64,000 nucleotides of DNA. Source: Chryseobacterium salivictor (GTDB lineage Bacteria; Bacteroidota; Bacteroidia; Flavobacteriales; Weeksellaceae). The notes beneath the pieces are model-generated. The model saw only the letters and a program-made list of their open reading frames with translations, searched no databases and was not told where the DNA came from. Each line of letters begins with the position of its first letter. Within the stretch, counting starts at the first letter, position 1. The stretch is from assembly GCF_004359195.1 (NCBI RefSeq), contig NZ_CP037954.1, positions 496,001 through 560,000 of the forward strand, read 5' to 3'. A program made the position numbers and the translations under genes. Positions 1 to 9,521 of this stretch are shown here, one piece after another.

Positions 1-1332
1 ATCAATACAGGTTTTGGTCCGCTTTGCGATGTGAAAATTTCGGAAGAAGAAACAGCTCAACTTCAGTATAATTTAATTATTTCGCATGCAGTAGGCGTTG
101 GAAAACCAATTGCCAAGGATTATTCGAAAGTGATGATGATTGCAAAAATTCATGCGTTGTCAAAAGGATTTTCAGGCGTTTCTCTGGAAGTGATTGAGCG
201 ATTGATTCTGATGCTTGAAAATGATATTATTCCGGTGGTGCCTGAGCAAGGTTCTGTAGGCGCTTCCGGAGATTTGGCTCCGCTGGCGCATTTGGTTTTA
301 CCGCTTTTAGGTTTGGGAAAAGTTTGGCAAAAAGATGAAATTCAAGAGACTGGAAAAGTTCTGAAAAAGCATGGTTTAAAACCGTTGCAACTCGGTCCGA
401 AAGAAGGATTGGGTCTAATTAACGGTACCCAGTTTATTTTAGCACATGCTATTTTAGGTTTGCATCGATTTGAATATTTACTCGACCTGGCAGATTTAAC
501 GGCGGCTGTAAGTTTGGAAGCTTATCGCGGTTCGGCAAGTCCGTTTAAAAAGGAACTTCATGATATCCGTCCGTTTGACGGCAGCCGGAAAGTGGCATCA
601 AGGATGCGGAAATTTTTAAAAGATTCTGACAATTTAAAAAGTCATGAATTTTGTGACCGTGTTCAGGATCCTTATTCTATGCGTTGTGTTCCTCAGGTTC
701 ATGGGGCGAGCAGAAATTCTTTTGAACATTTAAAAAATTTAGCAGAAACCGAATTGAATTCGGTGACGGATAATCCGATTGTATTAAGTGCGGAAGAGTC
801 GATTTCAGGTGGTAATTTTCACGGACAGTTATTGGCTTTACCATTGGATTACGCCACTTTAGCTGTAGCGGAACTGGGAAATATTTCTGACCGAAGAAGT
901 TATCTTTTACTGGAAGGAAAATATGGTTTACCAAGATTATTAACGGAAAGTTCAGGATTAAATTCCGGCTTTATGATTCCACAATACACTTCTGCTGCGT
1001 TGGTTACGGAGAATAAAACCTTGTGTTTTCCGGCTTCGGCAGATTCTATTCCAACGAGTTTGGGACAGGAAGACCACGTTTCTATGGGAAGTATTTCCGG
1101 TAGAAAATTCAATCAGGTTTTGGGGAATTTAGAAAATATTCTTGCTGTAGAATTAATGTTTGGAGCGCAGGGATTAGAATTCCGGCGACCGGCAAAATGC
1201 GGAAAGTTTGTAGAAAACGCCTATTCATTAATCCGGACGAAAGTAGCCAAATTAGAAGAAGACCGACTGATCGGCGAAGATATGTTGGCAATCGCAGAGT
1301 TAATCAGAGAAAGAAAGTTTGAGGTGAATTAA
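1..1332 (+). CDS. hutH: Histidine ammonia-lyase, 5' end cut by window
   Basis: Deaminates histidine to urocanate, the first step of histidine breakdown. The reading frame is open from base 1 (starting INTGFGPLCD, the conserved N-terminal block of the family), so the true start lies outside the window; roughly 50-60 residues are missing if the family length of about 500 holds. The Ala-Ser-Gly that forms the MIO electrophile sits in GSVGASGDLAPL (about base 255). Further family motifs are the SHAVGVG stretch, SVTDNPI and the C-terminal LEFRRP. Tyrosine or phenylalanine ammonia-lyases share this fold, so substrate is inferred from overall similarity; histidine is the likeliest. No other hut genes are visible. 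A strong bidirectional terminator follows. Confidence 0.88.
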   Translation: MNTGFGPLCDVKISEEETAQLQYNLIISHAVGVGKPIAKDYSKVMMIAKIHALSKGFSGVSLEVIERLILMLENDIIPVVPEQGSVGASGDLAPLAHLVLPLLGLGKVWQKDEIQETGKVLKKHGLKPLQLGPKEGLGLINGTQFILAHAILGLHRFEYLLDLADLTAAVSLEAYRGSASPFKKELHDIRPFDGSRKVASRMRKFLKDSDNLKSHEFCDRVQDPYSMRCVPQVHGASRNSFEHLKNLAETELNSVTDNPIVLSAEESISGGNFHGQLLALPLDYATLAVAELGNISDRRSYLLLEGKYGLPRLLTESSGLNSGFMIPQYTSAALVTENKTLCFPASADSIPTSLGQEDHVSMGSISGRKFNQVLGNLENILAVELMFGAQGLEFRRPAKCGKFVENAYSLIRTKVAKLEEDRLIGEDMLAIAELIRERKFEVN

Positions 1333-1408
1333 GTCTGACTTCAAATAAAATGAAGTTGTTTAAAAAAAGCAATTTACCACATCATTTTAAGACAAAAATT
1401 TCAAAATA

Positions 1409-1442
1409 AAAAATTCCATCAAAATTAATTGATGGAATTTTT
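1409..1442. terminator. Bidirectional intrinsic terminator
   Basis: A 14-bp perfect stem (1409-1422 with 1429-1442) and a 6-base loop, with A-run on the left and T-run on the right. It lies between the convergent hutH and outer-membrane-protein genes and can serve both. Confidence 0.85.
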
Positions 1443-1447
1443 ATTTA

Positions 1448-2116
1448 TTATTGAAAAATATAACTTAAGCCCAGGCTAAGCACCTGTTCCGATTTCTTTT
1501 TTGCAATATTGGGATCAGATCCCGGTTCATTCATTAAACCTTTGTAGGTATTGCTCAATCCAAGATCATATCTTGCAGCGATTTCAAGTTGCCGCTTCAA
1601 TGAATAACCCACGCCGAAACCCAAAGCAAAATTAAAACTGTTTGCCTTTCCGTTTACGCCTGGGTAAGCAGACAGTTCGTCAACAGCATAATATGGCTTA
1701 CTTGGATCGGTGACTTTCTGATTCACCAAAAAATTAAATTTCGGTCCGGCCATTGCAAAAAACTCGGACTCGGCTTCAGAAAAATACGCTTTAAAATAAA
1801 TAGGAACACTGATATAGTTGTTGGCATAAACTGCATCGTACCCAATTTTTCCTTTCGCATCTTTATCCTTTCCGGTTTCACCGGCTCCCAGATATTCAAC
1901 CTGAGGCTGAATGTAAAACTGGTTATTACTGTCTACAGGGATCATTGCCAAAACCCCACCATAACCAGAAAATCTGGGACCTGATGGATTATGGGCATTA
2001 CTTATCCTCGAATAAGTTCCTCCTGCGGTAATTCCGAATCGCGTGCTGCTGAAATCAATTTGAGCTGATAAAACGGCAGCTGCACATAGTGCTGAACTGA
2101 GTAATAATTTTTTCAT
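1448..2116 (-). CDS. Outer membrane beta-barrel (porin family) protein
   Basis: About 222 residues. The chosen start (ATG at 2116) gives a classic signal peptide, MKKLLLSSALCAAAVLSAQ; a longer frame begins 20 codons upstream but those codons overlap the promoter. The mature part alternates short beta strands rich in G, Y and F and closes with LGLSYIFQ, a terminal aromatic that fits a beta-barrel end. It resembles the PorT/OmpW-like barrels common in Bacteroidota. It should sit in the outer membrane; ligand and function cannot be told. It is a single gene with its own promoter and shares a terminator with hutH. Confidence 0.72.
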   Translation of the reverse strand: MKKLLLSSALCAAAVLSAQIDFSSTRFGITAGGTYSRISNAHNPSGPRFSGYGGVLAMIPVDSNNQFYIQPQVEYLGAGETGKDKDAKGKIGYDAVYANNYISVPIYFKAYFSEAESEFFAMAGPKFNFLVNQKVTDPSKPYYAVDELSAYPGVNGKANSFNFALGFGVGYSLKRQLEIAARYDLGLSNTYKGLMNEPGSDPNIAKKKSEQVLSLGLSYIFQ

Positions 2117-2155
2117 ATTGTGTTTTTTAAAATCTGTTTTGTACTTGCGTTCATA

Positions 2156-2183
2156 CAAAGATATAAAAAAATGCAACCAACAA
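2156..2183 (-). promoter_or_regulatory. Bacteroidota-type promoter for the outer membrane protein
   Basis: On the minus strand TTG (2181-2183), 17 bases, then TATCTTTG (2156-2163), a full match to the TAnnTTTG -7 box. The -33 element overlaps the T-run of the sucD terminator. The leader would be about 35-40 nt. Confidence 0.65.
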
Positions 2184-2215
2184 AAAAGCGTCTTGCAAAA
2201 ATTACAAGACGCTTT
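2182..2215 (-). terminator. Terminator of sucD
   Basis: An 11-bp perfect stem (AAAGCGTCTTG at 2185-2195 with its complement at 2205-2215), followed on the minus strand by a run of T. It lies 17 bases past the sucD stop. Confidence 0.85.
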
Positions 2216-2231
2216 ATATTATTAAGGAAAA

Positions 2232-3104
2232 TTATCCTAAAACTTTGGCCACCGTAGCGCCGATCTCCGCTGGAGAATCTACTACGTGAATTCCGTTTTC
2301 TCTCATAATGGCCATTTTTGCCTGAGCAGTATCATCATCACCACCAACGATTGCACCTGCATGACCCATTGTTCTACCTTTAGGAGCAGTTTGTCCCGCG
2401 ATAAATCCAACAACCGGTTTTTTAGAACCACTTTCTTTGTACCATCTTGCAGCTTCAGCTTCTAAGTTACCACCGATTTCACCAATCATCACTACTGCTT
2501 CAGTTTCCGGGTCATTGATGAATAATTCCAACGCTTCTTTTGTCGTTGTTCCGATAATCGGGTCACCACCAATTCCGATTGCTGTAGAAACACCGTAACC
2601 GGCTTTTACCACCTGGTCTGCTGCTTCGTAAGTTAAAGTTCCTGATTTAGAAACGATTCCTATTTTTCCTTTTTTGAAAACGAAACCAGGCATAATTCCT
2701 ATTTTGGCTTCATCAGAAGTAATAATTCCCGGGCAGTTTGGCCCAATCAATCTGCTATCTTTGTCAGCAAGGTATGCTTTCACTTTCACCATATCTGCAA
2801 CCGGAATTCCTTCGGTAATACATACGATTACTTTGATTCCTGCTTCTGCTGCTTCCATAATCGCATCTGCAGCAAATGCCGGCGGCACGAAAATAATACT
2901 CACATTAGCTCCGGCTTTTTCTACCGCATCTGCAACCGTATTAAAAACCGGTTTTCCCAAATGCTCAGAACCTCCTTTTCCTGGGGTAACTCCACCTACG
3001 ACATTTGTTCCGTATTCGATCATTTGCCCTGCATGGAAAGTTCCTTCATTTCCGGTAAATCCCTGTACGATTACTTTAGAATCTTTGTTTACTAATACTG
3101 ACAT
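2232..3104 (-). CDS. sucD: Succinyl-CoA ligase (ADP-forming) alpha subunit
   Basis: 290 residues, the usual length. The enzyme interconverts succinyl-CoA and succinate with substrate-level phosphorylation in the TCA cycle. The N-terminal CoA-binding Rossmann domain starts at [14 protein letters not shown]; the active-site histidine that is phosphorylated lies in [11 protein letters not shown] near residue 248; GPNCPGII and SKSGTLTYE are family signatures. The beta subunit sucC is not adjacent, so the two are encoded apart here. A -7-like box (TAATTTTG, 3142-3149) upstream suggests its own promoter, although no good TTG element is seen. Confidence 0.95.
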   Translation of the reverse strand: MSVLVNKDSKVIVQGFTGNEGTFHAGQMIEYGTNVVGGVTPGKGGSEHLGKPVFNTVADAVEKAGANVSIIFVPPAFAADAIMEAAEAGIKVIVCITEGIPVADMVKVKAYLADKDSRLIGPNCPGIITSDEAKIGIMPGFVFKKGKIGIVSKSGTLTYEAADQVVKAGYGVSTAIGIGGDPIIGTTTKEALELFINDPETEAVVMIGEIGGNLEAEAARWYKESGSKKPVVGFIAGQTAPKGRTMGHAGAIVGGDDDTAQAKMAIMRENGIHVVDSPAEIGATVAKVLG

Positions 3105-3185
3105 TTTTTATTTTTTAAATTTATTATTCAATTAATGATTACAAAATTACTTAATAATATTTGAACTTGCTGGCATCTATAGCCG

Positions 3186-4088
3186 TTATTTCAACTTCTT
3201 AAGCTTCACTTCCTTTCTTAAATACTGCCGGAATTCTTCCGCAATGGGTCCGAAATAAGTTCCTTTTTGCAAATCCCTGTTTACACCGCATTTTGCTAAA
3301 AGAACCGTTCCGCTTTCTACACGGACACCTGAGGCCATCCCCACCTGTCCCCAAATGGTGACTTCATCTTCGATGATGCAGCATCCTGCAATGCCTGTTT
3401 GGGAAGCAATGAGGCATTTTTTTCCGATAATGGTGTCGTGTCCGATCTGGATTTGATTGTCTAAAACAGAACCTTCGCCAATCACCGTAGCATCGGTAAC
3501 TCCTCTGTCGATGGTACAGCCGTTTCCTATTTCTACATTATTTTCTATAATGACATTTCCGACTGAAATTAACCGGTCAAAATTTCCGTTAAATTTTCTG
3601 TAATAAAAGGCATCACCGCCCACAACTGTATTGGACTGAATGATGACGTTATCGCCAATTACCGTTCGGTCGCCAATCACAACATTCGGAAAGATGATAC
3701 AGTCGTTTCCGATTTTCACATTATTACCAATGACTACAGAAGAATGAATTTGCGTGCGTTCTCCTACTTCCAGTTCATGCAGCGTTTCGCCGAAGTTGGT
3801 AATTTTTGTAAAATGGGTATTGATTTTATTAAAATCCCTGAACGGATCATCAGAAACGAGCAGTGCTTTTCCGGCTGGGCACTCTACTTCCTTATCGATA
3901 AGAATAATGGTTGCCGCAGAATGGAGTGCTTTATCATAATATTTCGGATGATTTACAAAAACAATTTCTCCACTTTTCACCCTATGAATTTCATTGGTTC
4001 CTAAAACCGGAAAATTTTCGTCGCCAATCATTTTAGCGCCAATAATTTCTGAGATTGATTTCAGGGTTTGTGGTTTTGTAAAAGTCAT
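3186..4088 (-). CDS. LpxD-like acyltransferase (second copy)
   Basis: 300 residues with an N-terminal LpxD-type UDP-binding domain (about 1-100), then a left-handed parallel beta helix of hexapeptide repeats such as [14 protein letters not shown]. The histidine in [10 protein letters not shown] aligns with the catalytic base of LpxD. A longer paralogue that looks like the true LpxD lies upstream at 6987-8018. This copy is shorter and ends in a basic tail ([10 protein letters not shown]). It follows efp by 18 bases, so it is probably co-transcribed with the lipid A genes. It may add a different acyl chain or act on another UDP-sugar; substrate cannot be read from sequence. Confidence 0.8.
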   Translation of the reverse strand: MTFTKPQTLKSISEIIGAKMIGDENFPVLGTNEIHRVKSGEIVFVNHPKYYDKALHSAATIILIDKEVECPAGKALLVSDDPFRDFNKINTHFTKITNFGETLHELEVGERTQIHSSVVIGNNVKIGNDCIIFPNVVIGDRTVIGDNVIIQSNTVVGGDAFYYRKFNGNFDRLISVGNVIIENNVEIGNGCTIDRGVTDATVIGEGSVLDNQIQIGHDTIIGKKCLIASQTGIAGCCIIEDEVTIWGQVGMASGVRVESGTVLLAKCGVNRDLQKGTYFGPIAEEFRQYLRKEVKLKKLK

Positions 4089-4106
4089 CGGTCGGTTTTA
4101 TTAAAA

Positions 4107-4670
4107 TTATTTCACTCTTTCCAAGTAAGATCCATCTTCGGTATTTACTTTAATTTTATCACCAGCTTCGATGAACAATGGCACCATTACTCTGGCTCCT
4201 GTTTCTACGATGGCATTTTTCAATGCGTTGGTTGCAGTATTTCCTTTCACTCCCGGATCTGCTTCAATTACTTCCAAATAAACTGTTGGTGGGATTTCGG
4301 CTGACAAAGGAGATTCGTCGCTGTCTTTTAAAATGATGGTTACTTCTTCGCCTGCCTTCATAAACTGAGCGTTTTCAATCATTTCTTTATCAAGATAGAT
4401 CTGCGAAAAATCTTCATTATTCATAAAGTGATATCCATTATCATCTTCATACAGATATTGGAATTTTCTGGTAATTACCTTGACCTCATCGATTTTGTGA
4501 CCTGCCGAAAAAGTATTGTCTAAGACTTTACCATTGGTAACCGACTTCATTTTTGTTCTTACGAAAGCTGGACCTTTACCTGGTTTCACGTGTAAAAAAT
4601 CAATAATTTTGAAAATATCGTTACTGAATTCGATACACATTCCTTTTTTAATATCGTTGCTTGTTGCCAT
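4107..4670 (-). CDS. efp: Translation elongation factor P
   Basis: 187 residues, standard length. EF-P binds ribosomes stalled on proline runs and stimulates peptide bond formation. The N-terminal KOW-like domain carries the tip loop KPGKGPAF with lysine at position 32, the residue modified in many bacteria. Two OB-fold domains follow; TNGKVLDNTF and DGSYLERVK are recognisable. Which modification is used here is unknown: no epmA/epmB-type gene is seen in the window. It sits inside the lipid A gene row, a recurrent placement in Flavobacteriia as I recall. Two degenerate repeat units fill the gap before it. Confidence 0.93.
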   Translation of the reverse strand: MATSNDIKKGMCIEFSNDIFKIIDFLHVKPGKGPAFVRTKMKSVTNGKVLDNTFSAGHKIDEVKVITRKFQYLYEDDNGYHFMNNEDFSQIYLDKEMIENAQFMKAGEEVTIILKDSDESPLSAEIPPTVYLEVIEADPGVKGNTATNALKNAIVETGARVMVPLFIEAGDKIKVNTEDGSYLERVK

Positions 4671-4692
4671 ATATTATGTTATTATAATCACA

Positions 4693-4770
4693 GGATTACG
4701 TCCTGTTCTTTCCCTTCGGGACTTGTTGTTTTTTTATTGGTAATAGTCAGCGGATTATCTCCTGTTCTTT
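4693..4770. repeat. Two imperfect direct repeat units between lpxA and efp
   Basis: The 19-mer GGATTAnnTCCTGTTCTTT occurs at 4693-4711 and 4752-4770. Each is followed by a small GC-capped hairpin (TCCCTTCGGGA near 4711-4721; ATCCCTTTGGGGAT near 4779-4792). The first unit also forms a CAGGA/TCCTG hairpin. The two units fill most of the 137-bp gap upstream of efp. No promoter of the local type is evident in this gap. Confidence 0.6.
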
Positions 4771-4807
4771 ATTAAATGATCCCTTTGGGGATTTATGAAA
4801 ATCGATA

Positions 4808-5596
4808 TTATTCTTTACCGGTCCCATATCCTTTTACGATTCCGCGTGGTGAATTTCTGATGAACTCAAGAATTTCATCGCGCTCTGCGGTAGGCAGCAT
4901 TTCCTTTTCTATATAACTTGAAGCTTGAGAAACATTCATTTTCATTTGATAAACAGCGCGGTAAATTTTCTGAATTTCAAAAATTTTATCATTGGTAAAC
5001 CCTCTTCTTCTAAGACCCACGGAATTAATTCCAGCGTAATTCATTGGTTCACGCGCCACTTTAACATAAGGAGGAATGTCTTTTCTCACTAAAGTTCCTC
5101 CTGAAATCATGACATGTTTGCCAATTTTACCAAATTGATGTACGGCCGAAAGTCCTCCCATAACGGTATAATCGCCCACCTCTACATGACCTGCAAGCGC
5201 AGAGCCGTTTACAATGATAACATGATCACCCAAAACGCAATCGTGGGCAATATGAACAGTAGCCATGATCAAACAATCTTCACCAATTTTGGTATAACCA
5301 AGGGCTTTTGTTCCTCTGTTGATGGTCACACATTCTCTAACGGTTGTTCTGTCGCCGATAATCACCTGCGTTTCTTCACCGTCGAATTTCAAATCCTGTG
5401 GAATTGCGGAAATTACAGTGCCCGGAAAAATCCTACAATTTTTGCCGATTCTGGCTCCATCCATGATGGTCACATTCGACCCAATCCAAGTTCCTTCGCC
5501 AATTTCCACATCACCGGCAATCGTTGTAAACGGTTCTACGGTAACGTTTTTGCCTATTTTTGCACGCTGGTCTACGGCAGCTAATTGATGTACCAT
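4808..5596 (-). CDS. lpxA: UDP-N-acetylglucosamine acyltransferase
   Basis: 262 residues, the expected length. First step of lipid A synthesis: transfer of a 3-hydroxyacyl chain from acyl carrier protein to UDP-GlcNAc. Hexapeptide repeats build a left-handed beta helix (IGEGTWIGSNVTIM and so on). The catalytic histidine lies in VHIAHDCVLG near residue 120, and the C-terminal helical part has the family's REPMNYAGINSVGLRRRGF block. Its ATG follows the lpxC-fabZ stop with no gap (TAAATG), implying translational coupling. Confidence 0.95.
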   Translation of the reverse strand: MVHQLAAVDQRAKIGKNVTVEPFTTIAGDVEIGEGTWIGSNVTIMDGARIGKNCRIFPGTVISAIPQDLKFDGEETQVIIGDRTTVRECVTINRGTKALGYTKIGEDCLIMATVHIAHDCVLGDHVIIVNGSALAGHVEVGDYTVMGGLSAVHQFGKIGKHVMISGGTLVRKDIPPYVKVAREPMNYAGINSVGLRRRGFTNDKIFEIQKIYRAVYQMKMNVSQASSYIEKEMLPTAERDEILEFIRNSPRGIVKGYGTGKE

Positions 5597-6994
5597 TTAA
5601 TCCGGTTTGTTTTTTGCCACCTGGGCCATCAGCTCTGCTTCTACCACAACGCTGTCGCCGACATATCCGTATCCTTGCATGTGCACAATTCCCCGTCTGA
5701 TAGGTGAAATCAATTCTATTTTAAATACCATCGTATCTCCCGGCACTACTTTTTTCTTGAACTTTACTTTATCCATTTTAATAAAATAAGTCGAGTAATT
5801 TTCGGGATCGGGTACGCTTGCCAGAACCAAAATACCTCCGGTCTGGGCTAAAGCTTCTACTTGTAAAACGCCTGGCATCACAGGTTCTTTCGGAAAATGC
5901 CCAACGAAAAACGGTTCGTTCATCGTTACATTTTTTAAACCGACCACGTGAGAATCTGAAAGTTCTAAAATCTTGTCAATTAATAAAAACGGTGGTCTGT
6001 GCGGCATCAATTTCATAATTCCATTGATGTCGTAAACCGGTTCTTTATAAATATCGATATCGGGAACATTTTTCTTTTTCTGCAGTTTCCACTGTCTGTT
6101 TAATTTCTTTGCAAACTGTGTATTGACGAAATGTCCCGGTTTGTTTGCAATAACTTTTCCTTTGATTTTAACACCAACCAGAGCCAAATCGCCTATCACA
6201 TCGAGTAATTTATGACGTGCTGCTTCGTTAGGATAATTTAAGGTAAGATTGTCTAAAATTCCATTCGGACGGATTGAAACTTCATCTTTTCCGAACGCTT
6301 TTTTCAGTCTCTCTGCTGTTTCAGGAGTAAGTTCTTTATCAACATAGACGATGGCGTTTGAAATGTCACCACCTTTAATTAAGCCGGCATCCAAAAGCAT
6401 TTCCAGCTCGTGTAAAAAGCTGAAAGTTCTTGCTGATGATATTTCGGTTTTGAATTCTGAAATATCCTTTAAAGTGGCGTTTTGGGTTCCCAATACTTTG
6501 GTTCCAAAATCGACCATGGTTGTTACTTCATACGTATCGGAGGGAATAATTGTAATTTCTGAACCGGTTGCAGGATCACTGTAACTCAGCACCTCTTTTA
6601 CAATCAGATATTCTCTTGCTGCAGATTGTTCGATGATCCCTGCTTTCTCGATTGCTTCCACGAAAAATTTAGAAGATCCATCTAAAATTGGTGGTTCTGC
6701 ACTGTCCATTTCCAAGATGACATTATCGATATCACATCCTACCAAAGCAGCAAGCAAATGCTCGCAGGTATGTATTCTGACGCCCAATTTTTCCAGAGTT
6801 GTTCCTCTTTCAGTGGTGGTAACATAGTTGACATCTGCTTCGATATGAGGATTCCCCTCAAGATCGGTTCTTACGAAAACGAAACCTGTATTTTCTTTTG
6901 CAGGTTTCATGGTAAGGGTTACTTCCCGACCAGTATGAAGGCCGATTCCGGAGAGAGAGATCTCTTCGTTTAAGGTTTTTTGTTTATCACTCAT
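5597..6994 (-). CDS. lpxC/fabZ: Bifunctional LpxC deacetylase / FabZ dehydratase
   Basis: 465 residues from the ATG at 6994. Residues about 1-300 are LpxC, the zinc deacetylase that commits UDP-GlcNAc to lipid [24 protein letters not shown] and [11 protein letters not shown] carry the zinc ligands and acid/base residues. Residues about 325-465 are FabZ, the 3-hydroxyacyl-ACP dehydratase: [11 protein letters not shown] has the catalytic His, and [11 protein letters not shown] the catalytic Glu. This fusion is characteristic of Bacteroidota. The start at 6994 overlaps the lpxD stop (ATGAGTGA, 8 bases); a frame opening nine codons earlier would lie deeper in lpxD. The fusion ties lipid A commitment to fatty acid elongation. 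Confidence 0.95.
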   Translation of the reverse strand: MSDKQKTLNEEISLSGIGLHTGREVTLTMKPAKENTGFVFVRTDLEGNPHIEADVNYVTTTERGTTLEKLGVRIHTCEHLLAALVGCDIDNVILEMDSAEPPILDGSSKFFVEAIEKAGIIEQSAAREYLIVKEVLSYSDPATGSEITIIPSDTYEVTTMVDFGTKVLGTQNATLKDISEFKTEISSARTFSFLHELEMLLDAGLIKGGDISNAIVYVDKELTPETAERLKKAFGKDEVSIRPNGILDNLTLNYPNEAARHKLLDVIGDLALVGVKIKGKVIANKPGHFVNTQFAKKLNRQWKLQKKKNVPDIDIYKEPVYDINGIMKLMPHRPPFLLIDKILELSDSHVVGLKNVTMNEPFFVGHFPKEPVMPGVLQVEALAQTGGILVLASVPDPENYSTYFIKMDKVKFKKKVVPGDTMVFKIELISPIRRGIVHMQGYGYVGDSVVVEAELMAQVAKNKPD

Positions 6995-8018
6995 TAGTTT
7001 TATCTTTTGAGTTGAGCTCAAGATTATTTATTCGTTTAACAATATCGGTGAAATTTCTGAAATGCACATAGTTTCTTCGGTATTCGCCTGCGTTGATGGC
7101 AGGGGAGCCGTACAGAATTTCGCCGTCTTTGGTGTTAGAATTCACACCACTTTGTGCCTGTATTTTTACTTGATTACCAATCTGAATATGTCCCACAATA
7201 CCGACTTGACCGCCGATTTGATTCCAGTCGCCAATTACTGTAGAACCTGCAATTCCGGCTTGTGCGGCAATTACATTATTCTGGCCAATTTTTACATTAT
7301 GAGCGATTTGGATTAAGTTATCGATTTTGGTACCTTTCCCAATAACCGTCGATCCGATAGTTCCTCTGTCAATGCTACAGTTAGAACCAATTTCTACATG
7401 ATCTTCTAAAATAACATTTCCTAACTGCGGAATTTTCTGATAGCCATCTTTCGTCGGTTGAAAACCAAAACCATCTGAACCGATTACCGTATTGGAATGA
7501 ATGATGCAGTTATCGCCAATCACACAATAATCGTAAACTCTTACACCACTGTATAAGACACAGTTTTTACCAATCTTTACATTTTTACCGATAAATACCT
7601 GCGGATAAATTTGGGAACCATCTCCTATTTTTACCTTTTCAGAGACGCAGGTAAAAGCGCCTACATATACATTCTCGCCTACCGAGGCAGACTCGTGAAA
7701 CACCGCTCCATCTTCAATTCCAGATTTACGCCCCTGCATTTCCTGATACAGATTCATTAAAACCTGAAACGCCAGATAAGCATCTTCTACAGCAATAATA
7801 GTGGGTTGATAAGTTTTTTCGGTTAATAGTTTCTCAGAAACAATTAGAACTGAGCATTTCGATCGATCAATATGCTCTGCAAATCTTTCTTGCGCGACGA
7901 AAGAAAGATGGCCTTCTTCTCCACTTTCTATAGGCGATACGCCCGTGATGAGCGCATGCTCATCCCCTATGATTCGTCCGTTAATAAAATTTGCAATCTG
8001 CGATGCGGTAAATTCCAT
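6987..8018 (-). CDS. lpxD: UDP-3-O-acylglucosamine N-acyltransferase
   Basis: 343 residues, typical of LpxD. Third step of lipid A synthesis, adding the N-linked hydroxyacyl chain. The N-terminal uridine-binding domain ([14 protein letters not shown]...) is followed by hexapeptide repeats; the catalytic His is in [10 protein letters not shown], and [10 protein letters not shown] is the typical LpxD signature. The ATG at 8018 is chosen because a promoter -7 box ends only six bases upstream; the longer TTG frame (8036) would begin inside that box. It is the first gene of the operon lpxD, lpxC-fabZ, lpxA. Confidence 0.94.
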   Translation of the reverse strand: MEFTASQIANFINGRIIGDEHALITGVSPIESGEEGHLSFVAQERFAEHIDRSKCSVLIVSEKLLTEKTYQPTIIAVEDAYLAFQVLMNLYQEMQGRKSGIEDGAVFHESASVGENVYVGAFTCVSEKVKIGDGSQIYPQVFIGKNVKIGKNCVLYSGVRVYDYCVIGDNCIIHSNTVIGSDGFGFQPTKDGYQKIPQLGNVILEDHVEIGSNCSIDRGTIGSTVIGKGTKIDNLIQIAHNVKIGQNNVIAAQAGIAGSTVIGDWNQIGGQVGIVGHIQIGNQVKIQAQSGVNSNTKDGEILYGSPAINAGEYRRNYVHFRNFTDIVKRINNLELNSKDKTNE

Positions 8019-8024
8019 ATCCTG

Positions 8025-8054
8025 CAAAGATAACAAATTCCCAAATATTGCAAA
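8025..8054 (-). promoter_or_regulatory. Promoter of the lipid A operon
   Basis: On the minus strand TTTG (8051-8054), 18 bases, TATCTTTG (8025-8032). Both boxes match the Bacteroidota sigma consensus. The box ends six bases before the lpxD ATG, so the transcript should have almost no leader. Confidence 0.75.
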
Positions 8055-8078
8055 TCATTTAGGTGACAAAAAACGGCT

Positions 8079-9290
8079 TTAAATTTCTCGGGGAAATGAT
8101 AAAATATACTTGGTATTCAGTTGATTGATAAAGGAGGACAGAATTTGATTCTCAGAATGGTCAAGCTTGGTTTTTTCGCCATCTTTTTGCAGTAAATAAA
8201 TCGGCTGATGCTCTGCATTATACGGCAGAAGATTTCTGGCTATCTGATCTACAAGTTCTGAACCGATATCTTGTCCAAATTTTAGATTTGTTCTGGCGAT
8301 TTTATCTTCAATAAATTCTTTATCGAAAGGTTTGGAAGACATCAGTGTTTTGGGAAATTTTCTTTGAATAACACAATTACACAGATAAGACAAAACAACA
8401 TCATCACTTTTTGTCCAGAATTTAATGGCTTGAATTACATCATTATCATCAAGTTCTGTAAAACGCTGAATGTCTTCTCCGGTCGCTTTTTCAAACTCAT
8501 TTTTGTGTAGGAAATAAGCCAAGTTCTCTGAAGCTGGAAGTTTTTTGCCCTGAGAAACCAGAAATTTTGCCCGTGCTAAAATTTTCACCAAAAGATATTC
8601 TGCCAATGCAGACGTTTTATGATAATACACCTGCCAATACATAAACATTCTTGCCGTCAGAAAATTTTCGATGGAATAAATCCCCTTTGCATCGATCACC
8701 AGTTCGTCTTCAGAAACATTCATCATCGAAATAATTCTCTGGGTATTTACATTTCCCTCTACGACTCCGGTATAGAAGCTGTCGCGCTTTAAATAATCAA
8801 GACGGTCGACATCCAACTGGGAGGAAATCAGCTGATTAAAGAATTTTCTCTGGTATTTTCCCTGAAACATTTCTATCGCCATCGAAAGTTCACCATTGAA
8901 CTCCTCATTCATTTTATTCATCAGCAACAGCGACAGTTTCTCGTGATGCCAGTCATCCATCAGCATATTTTCTAAAGCGTGCGAAAACGGACCGTGCCCA
9001 ATATCATGGAGAAGAATGGCCAGCATTGCGGCTTTTTCTTCTTCTTTAGAGATTGTAACACCTTTCAATTTCAAAGTTTCCAACGCGGTAAACATCAAAT
9101 GCATTGCGCCTAAAGCATGATGAAATCTGGTATGTGTTGCACCGGGAAAAATTAAATTCAATAAACCGGTCTGCGAAATCCGCCGTAATCTTTGAAAATA
9201 AGGATGCTCGATCACATCAAAAAGAATTTCGTGGGGAATATTGATAAATCCGTGTACCGGATCATTGATTATTTTAAATTTATTGGTCAT
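8079..9290 (-). CDS. HD-domain phosphohydrolase
   Basis: 403 residues from ATG 9290. The metal-binding HD signature is clear: a histidine in THTRFHHALG, then LHDIGHGPFSHALE (His-Asp pair) and a downstream SSQLDVDRLDYLKRD block. This places it with the dGTPase/SAMHD1-like HD superfamily (COG1078), predicted to hydrolyse dNTPs or related phosphoesters in the cytosol. The C-terminal 150 residues are the family's helical region. A -7-like box, TAAATTTG (9312-9319), lies upstream without a clear TTG partner. The substrate is not known for close relatives. Confidence 0.85.
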   Translation of the reverse strand: MTNKFKIINDPVHGFINIPHEILFDVIEHPYFQRLRRISQTGLLNLIFPGATHTRFHHALGAMHLMFTALETLKLKGVTISKEEEKAAMLAILLHDIGHGPFSHALENMLMDDWHHEKLSLLLMNKMNEEFNGELSMAIEMFQGKYQRKFFNQLISSQLDVDRLDYLKRDSFYTGVVEGNVNTQRIISMMNVSEDELVIDAKGIYSIENFLTARMFMYWQVYYHKTSALAEYLLVKILARAKFLVSQGKKLPASENLAYFLHKNEFEKATGEDIQRFTELDDNDVIQAIKFWTKSDDVVLSYLCNCVIQRKFPKTLMSSKPFDKEFIEDKIARTNLKFGQDIGSELVDQIARNLLPYNAEHQPIYLLQKDGEKTKLDHSENQILSSFINQLNTKYILSFPREI

Positions 9291-9521
9291 AATAGAAACT
9301 TCGATCTGCAAATTTACGATTTAGTTTTAAGGTAAGTGCTTCGGTGTCGGTTATGAATTATTCACATCAAGCATTTATCAATTATGATTAAATTTAACGC
9401 AACTTTAACTTGATATTACAGAAAAGTTGGCAGTTTTTGGTTGTATTTTTGATGGCAGTTAGATAATAGAATTGCGAGTATCAATACTCCTTTCTGTAAC
9501 AATAAACAAATTAAGAAATAG

